A stretch of 64,000 nt of DNA from Kineosporia corallincola (lineage in GTDB: Bacteria > Actinomycetota > Actinomycetes > Actinomycetales > Kineosporiaceae). Within the stretch, counting starts at the first letter, position 1. Every line of letters starts with the position of its first letter. Location of the stretch: contig NZ_JAHBAY010000006.1 of assembly GCF_018499875.1 (NCBI RefSeq), positions 434,001 to 498,000 on the forward strand, written 5' to 3'. This document shows, piece after piece, positions 61,437 through 64,000 of the stretch. The translations under genes were made by a program, and so were the position numbers. The notes beneath the pieces are model-generated. The model was not told where the DNA came from. It searched no databases and saw only the letters and a list, made by a program, of their open reading frames with translations.

Positions 61437-62618
61437 TCATCCTGCGGTCAGACGACGCCAGGCCAGCTCGGCGAGGGTGGCCGCCTGTTCCCCGAGCAGC
61501 GAGTCGTCGAACACCGCGGTGGCGGAATGCAGTGACCGGCCGGGAAACTGATCATGAGCGACGCCGAGGAAGTACATGTTGCCCGGCACCTGCTCCAGCA
61601 CGTACGAGAAGTCCTCCGAGGCCATGCCGGGCGTCGGCAGCGTCTCCACCCGTGCCGGTCCGTACAGTTCCTCCAGCAGCGCCAGCACCCGGGCGGTCTC
61701 CGCCGGGTCGTTGTGGGTCACCGGGTAGCTGTCGTGCACCTCCACGTCCACCTCGCACCGGTGCACGGCGGCCAGACCCCGCACCATCCGCGGCAGTTCG
61801 GTCCTGACCAGGTCGAGCGTGCGCCGCGACAGGGTGCGCACGTTCAGGTCGATGTCGACCCACGAGGGGATCACGTTCTTCGCCACCGAGTCGCTGGCCA
61901 GCCGGGTCACCGAGATCACCGCGGGATCGGTCACCGGGATCCGCCGGGTGACGAAAGACTGGACGGCAAGGATGATCTCGGCCGCCACCGGCACCGGGTC
62001 CACGCCGTGGTGCGGGATCGCGGCGTGCCCGCCGGCCGCCTTCACCCGGAAGTACATCCCGCCGGAGCTGGACATGATCGGCCCGGGCCGGGTGCTCAGC
62101 ACGCCGAACGGATCACCGCAGTCCACGTGCACGGCGTAGGCCGCCACCGGCCGTTCACCGGCCACGTCGAGCAGCCCCTCCTCCAGCATGATCCGCGCCC
62201 CACCGGCGCCCTCCTCCCCCGGCTGGAAGGCGAAAATGACCGTTCCGGGCAGCTCTTCGCGCCGCTCGTGGAGCAGCTGGGCGGCACCGACCAGCCCGGC
62301 CGTGTGCAGGTCGTGACCGCAGGCGTGCATCGCCCCGTTGTGCGAGGCGTAGTCCAGGCCGGTCGCCTCCTCGATCGGCAGGCCGTCCATGTCGCCGCGC
62401 AGCAGCACCACCGGCCCCGGACGTCCGCCACGCAGCACCCCGACCACCGAGGTGAGGGCCTGTCCGGTGGTGATCTCCAGGTCCAGCCCGGACAGCGCCT
62501 CCAGCACCTTGGCCTGGGTCTTCGGCAGGTCGAGGCGCAGCTCCGGCTCGGCGTGCAGCCGGCGGCGCAGGTCGACCAGCTCGGGGGTGATCCGCGCGGC
62601 CTCGGTCAGGAACGTCAT
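61437..62618 (-). CDS. M20-family amidohydrolase (M20D, hippurate hydrolase/aminoacylase-like)
   Basis: A 393-residue cytoplasmic metal-dependent amide hydrolase. It shows LRRRLHAEPELRLDLPKT, VVLLRGDMDGLPIEE, MHACGHDLHTAGLVGAA (metal Cys/His), FAFQPGEEGAGGARIML (Glu ligands), YAVHVDCGDPFG and GGHAAIPHHGVDPV. The family cleaves N-acyl amino acids or small dipeptides. It is first in the operon, 119 bases before the binding-protein gene, consistent with intracellular processing of the imported solute. Confidence 0.94.
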   Translation of the reverse strand: MTFLTEAARITPELVDLRRRLHAEPELRLDLPKTQAKVLEALSGLDLEITTGQALTSVVGVLRGGRPGPVVLLRGDMDGLPIEEATGLDYASHNGAMHACGHDLHTAGLVGAAQLLHERREELPGTVIFAFQPGEEGAGGARIMLEEGLLDVAGERPVAAYAVHVDCGDPFGVLSTRPGPIMSSSGGMYFRVKAAGGHAAIPHHGVDPVPVAAEIILAVQSFVTRRIPVTDPAVISVTRLASDSVAKNVIPSWVDIDLNVRTLSRRTLDLVRTELPRMVRGLAAVHRCEVDVEVHDSYPVTHNDPAETARVLALLEELYGPARVETLPTPGMASEDFSYVLEQVPGNMYFLGVAHDQFPGRSLHSATAVFDDSLLGEQAATLAELAWRRLTAG

Positions 62619-62739
62619 GTGGTGCTCCAGGTCTCAGTTTCCGGGGGGAGATCAGTCTGACCCGGCAGGCGGGTTCCACGGCGAACCGCACGCCGGGTTC
62701 CATCGGCACAGTCTGCCCGGAGGCCCTGGCCGGATCACC

Positions 62740-62931
62740 ATGCTCTTCATCTCACACAACCTGGCCGTGGCGCGTTACGTCAGCGACAGTGTTCACGTGG
62801 TGCGCCAGGGACGGGTGGCCGGGTCGGGCCCCGCCGACGCCGTCCCCGGTCACCCACAAGACCCCTACACGGTCGAGTTACCGGCGTCGGTGCCGGTTCT
62901 CGGCGAGAAACCGCACCTGGAGGAGATCTAA
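62740..62931 (+). pseudogene. C-terminal remnant of an Opp/Dpp-type ABC ATPase
   Basis: An open frame from ATG 62740 to TAA 62929-62931 (63 residues) begins MLFISHNLAVARYVSDSVHV and continues RQGRVAGSGPADAV, PQDPYTVELPASVPVL. This is the switch-His (ISHN) and C-terminal end of an OppF-type ATPase. Walker A, signature and Walker B are all missing. GGPGRIT is readable for about six codons before the ATG, after which similarity ends. It overlaps the next start by one base (TAATG), so it may still be translated as a leader to the downstream gene. Confidence 0.8.
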
Positions 62932-64000
62932 TGGTGGCCGGGCTGATCCTGCGCGAGGCACGCCTCGTGGGTAGTGCCGGACTGGTCGACGTGGTGGTGC
63001 GCGACGGGCGGATCACGTCCGTGCTGCGCGCGGACGACGAGCCGCCCGCCGTCCCGACCGGACTGGAGGAGGTACGCCTGGACGGGCGCTGGCTCGGCGC
63101 CGGGCTGTGGGACAGCCACGTGCACTTCACCCAGTGGGTGACGCTGCAACGGCGCGTCGACCTGTCCGGCACCGGCAGCCCGGAGGAGGCGCTGGCCGTG
63201 GTCGCCGAGGCCCTGGCCGCCCGGCCGGCCGACGGCCGGCCGCTGGTCGGCTACGGGTTCCGCGACGGGCTGTGGCCGCACCCGCCGAGCCTGGCCGCGC
63301 TCGACGCCGTCGCCCCCGACCGGCCGGTGGTGCTGGTCAGCGGCGATCTGCACTGCGGCTGGGTGAACACGAAAGGCGCTGCGCTGCTCGGCATCACACC
63401 CGACGAGTTCGGCCTGGTGCGCGAGACCGAGTGGATCGGGGCCGACCACCGGCAGCTGGGCGGCCTGCCCGAGGTCGGGGAGTACCGGGAGACCGCGCTG
63501 GCCGCGGCCCGGCGTGGGGTGGTCGGCGTGGTGGAGTTCGAGAACGCCGACAACCTCACCGACTGGCCGGCCCGGGTGGCCGCCGGGGTGGACGCCCTTC
63601 GGGTGCAGGCCGCGGTCTGGCCGGACCGGCTGGACGCCGCGGTGGCCGCGGGTCTGCGCAGCGGCGACCCCCTCGACCCGGAGGGCCTGATCACCTTCGG
63701 CCGGCTCAAGGTGGTGGTGGACGGCTCGCTGAACACCCGTACCGCCCTCTGCCACGACCCCTACCCCGGCCTCGACCCGGCCCACCCGCACGCCTGCGGG
63801 GTGCAGAGCGTGCATCCCTCGCAGCTGCGGGAGCTGCTGGAGACCGCCTACCGCAACGGCGTCGAGGCGGCTGTGCACGCGATCGGCGACAAGGCCAACC
63901 AGCAGGTGGTGGACGAGTTCGAGCGGCTCGGGGTGGCCGGCACCATCGAGCACGCACAGCTGGTCGGCGCCGCCGACTTCGAGCGGTTCGGCCGCCTCGG
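62931..64000 (+). CDS. YtcJ-like amidohydrolase (Amidohydro_3), 3' end missing
   Basis: ATG 62931, with GGAGGAG upstream, opens a frame that runs off the right edge (356 codons seen). The N-terminus has LILREARLVGSAGLVDVVVR, then the metal motif LWDSHVHFTQW. Further along are LVSGDLHCGWVNTKGAALLG, FGRLKVVVDGSLNTRTAL (possible carbamylated Lys) and AAVHAIGDKANQQVVDEFE, followed by GTIEHAQL. These are typical of YtcJ/N-substituted formamide deformylase-like proteins. The substrate is unknown. It is divergent from the M20-led importer operon, and both probably serve related amide compounds. Confidence 0.9.
   Translation, partial: MVAGLILREARLVGSAGLVDVVVRDGRITSVLRADDEPPAVPTGLEEVRLDGRWLGAGLWDSHVHFTQWVTLQRRVDLSGTGSPEEALAVVAEALAARPADGRPLVGYGFRDGLWPHPPSLAALDAVAPDRPVVLVSGDLHCGWVNTKGAALLGITPDEFGLVRETEWIGADHRQLGGLPEVGEYRETALAAARRGVVGVVEFENADNLTDWPARVAAGVDALRVQAAVWPDRLDAAVAAGLRSGDPLDPEGLITFGRLKVVVDGSLNTRTALCHDPYPGLDPAHPHACGVQSVHPSQLRELLETAYRNGVEAAVHAIGDKANQQVVDEFERLGVAGTIEHAQLVGAADFERFGRL

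Overview
The window is 64 kb of very GC-rich DNA with dense, often overlapping genes (ATGA and GTGA junctions), frequent GTG and TTG starts, a Gram-positive/actinobacterial LexA box and a gephyrin-like Glp plus SepX/GlpR cell-division pair. Together these point to an actinomycete chromosome. A member of the Kineosporiales or a relative is my guess from overall flavour; there is no rRNA or tRNA in the window to test it. I see no CRISPR array, intact insertion sequence, prophage or tRNA. The region looks like ordinary chromosome with local gene decay.

Left part (1-9.9 kb). A secreted IPT/TIG protein runs off the left edge. A beta-galactoside/galactose locus follows: a secreted GH2 enzyme with an AbfB-like C-terminus, galK, a divergent DeoR-type regulator, a 47-residue ORF and galT. 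The 47-residue ORF looks like the detached N-terminus of GalT. The gal intergenic regions carry several inverted repeats that could be operators. Next comes a tight three-gene unit (DUF4331 secreted protein, TPR membrane protein, His-rich NicO-family nickel/cobalt transporter), with a divergent XRE-cupin regulator.

11.8-24.3 kb. A cell-envelope/division and molybdopterin cluster reads galU, glp (MoeA-like), moaC, mogA, GNAT acetyltransferase, sepX/glpR. A membrane diguanylate cyclase with GGEEF and an I-site, 5-formyltetrahydrofolate cyclo-ligase and a membrane-anchored penicillin-acylase-family hydrolase follow.

24.3-33.6 kb. A cation/proton antiporter with a long Gly/Ser tail overlaps ribD tail-to-tail. 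An FmdB zinc-ribbon gene sits behind a CIRCE-type inverted repeat. A DUF222/HNH nuclease gene has its start codon inside a perfect SOS box. Then come a SAF/CpaB-like membrane protein, mscL, an SRPBCC protein and a small secreted protein.

33.7-41.1 kb. A 1493-residue SF1-helicase-like protein with an altered Walker A lysine and a restriction-endonuclease-like C-terminal part, a hypothetical protein, a NUDIX hydrolase and a DUF305/DUF3105 pair.

41.3-49.3 kb. The urease locus is split. ureABC is separated from ureF-ureG-ureD by about 2.4 kb that holds an iron-box-headed, decayed siderophore-binding lipoprotein gene, a secreted protein and an AbrB-type membrane protein. No ureE is present. A catalytically degenerate GH16-like anchored protein overlaps the end of ureD.

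49.4-64 kb. Small secreted and membrane proteins, a PhoD-type phosphatase, an SDR/CGNR pair, a GNAT, an L-asparaginase, and a peptide-type ABC importer operon led by an M20 amidohydrolase, in which one permease and one ATPase are fused. A truncated second Opp/Dpp-type ATPase and a YtcJ-like amidohydrolase lie divergent at the right edge. The right-hand genes suggest uptake and hydrolysis of amide or peptide compounds. With urease and asparaginase they make this half of the window nitrogen-oriented (inference).
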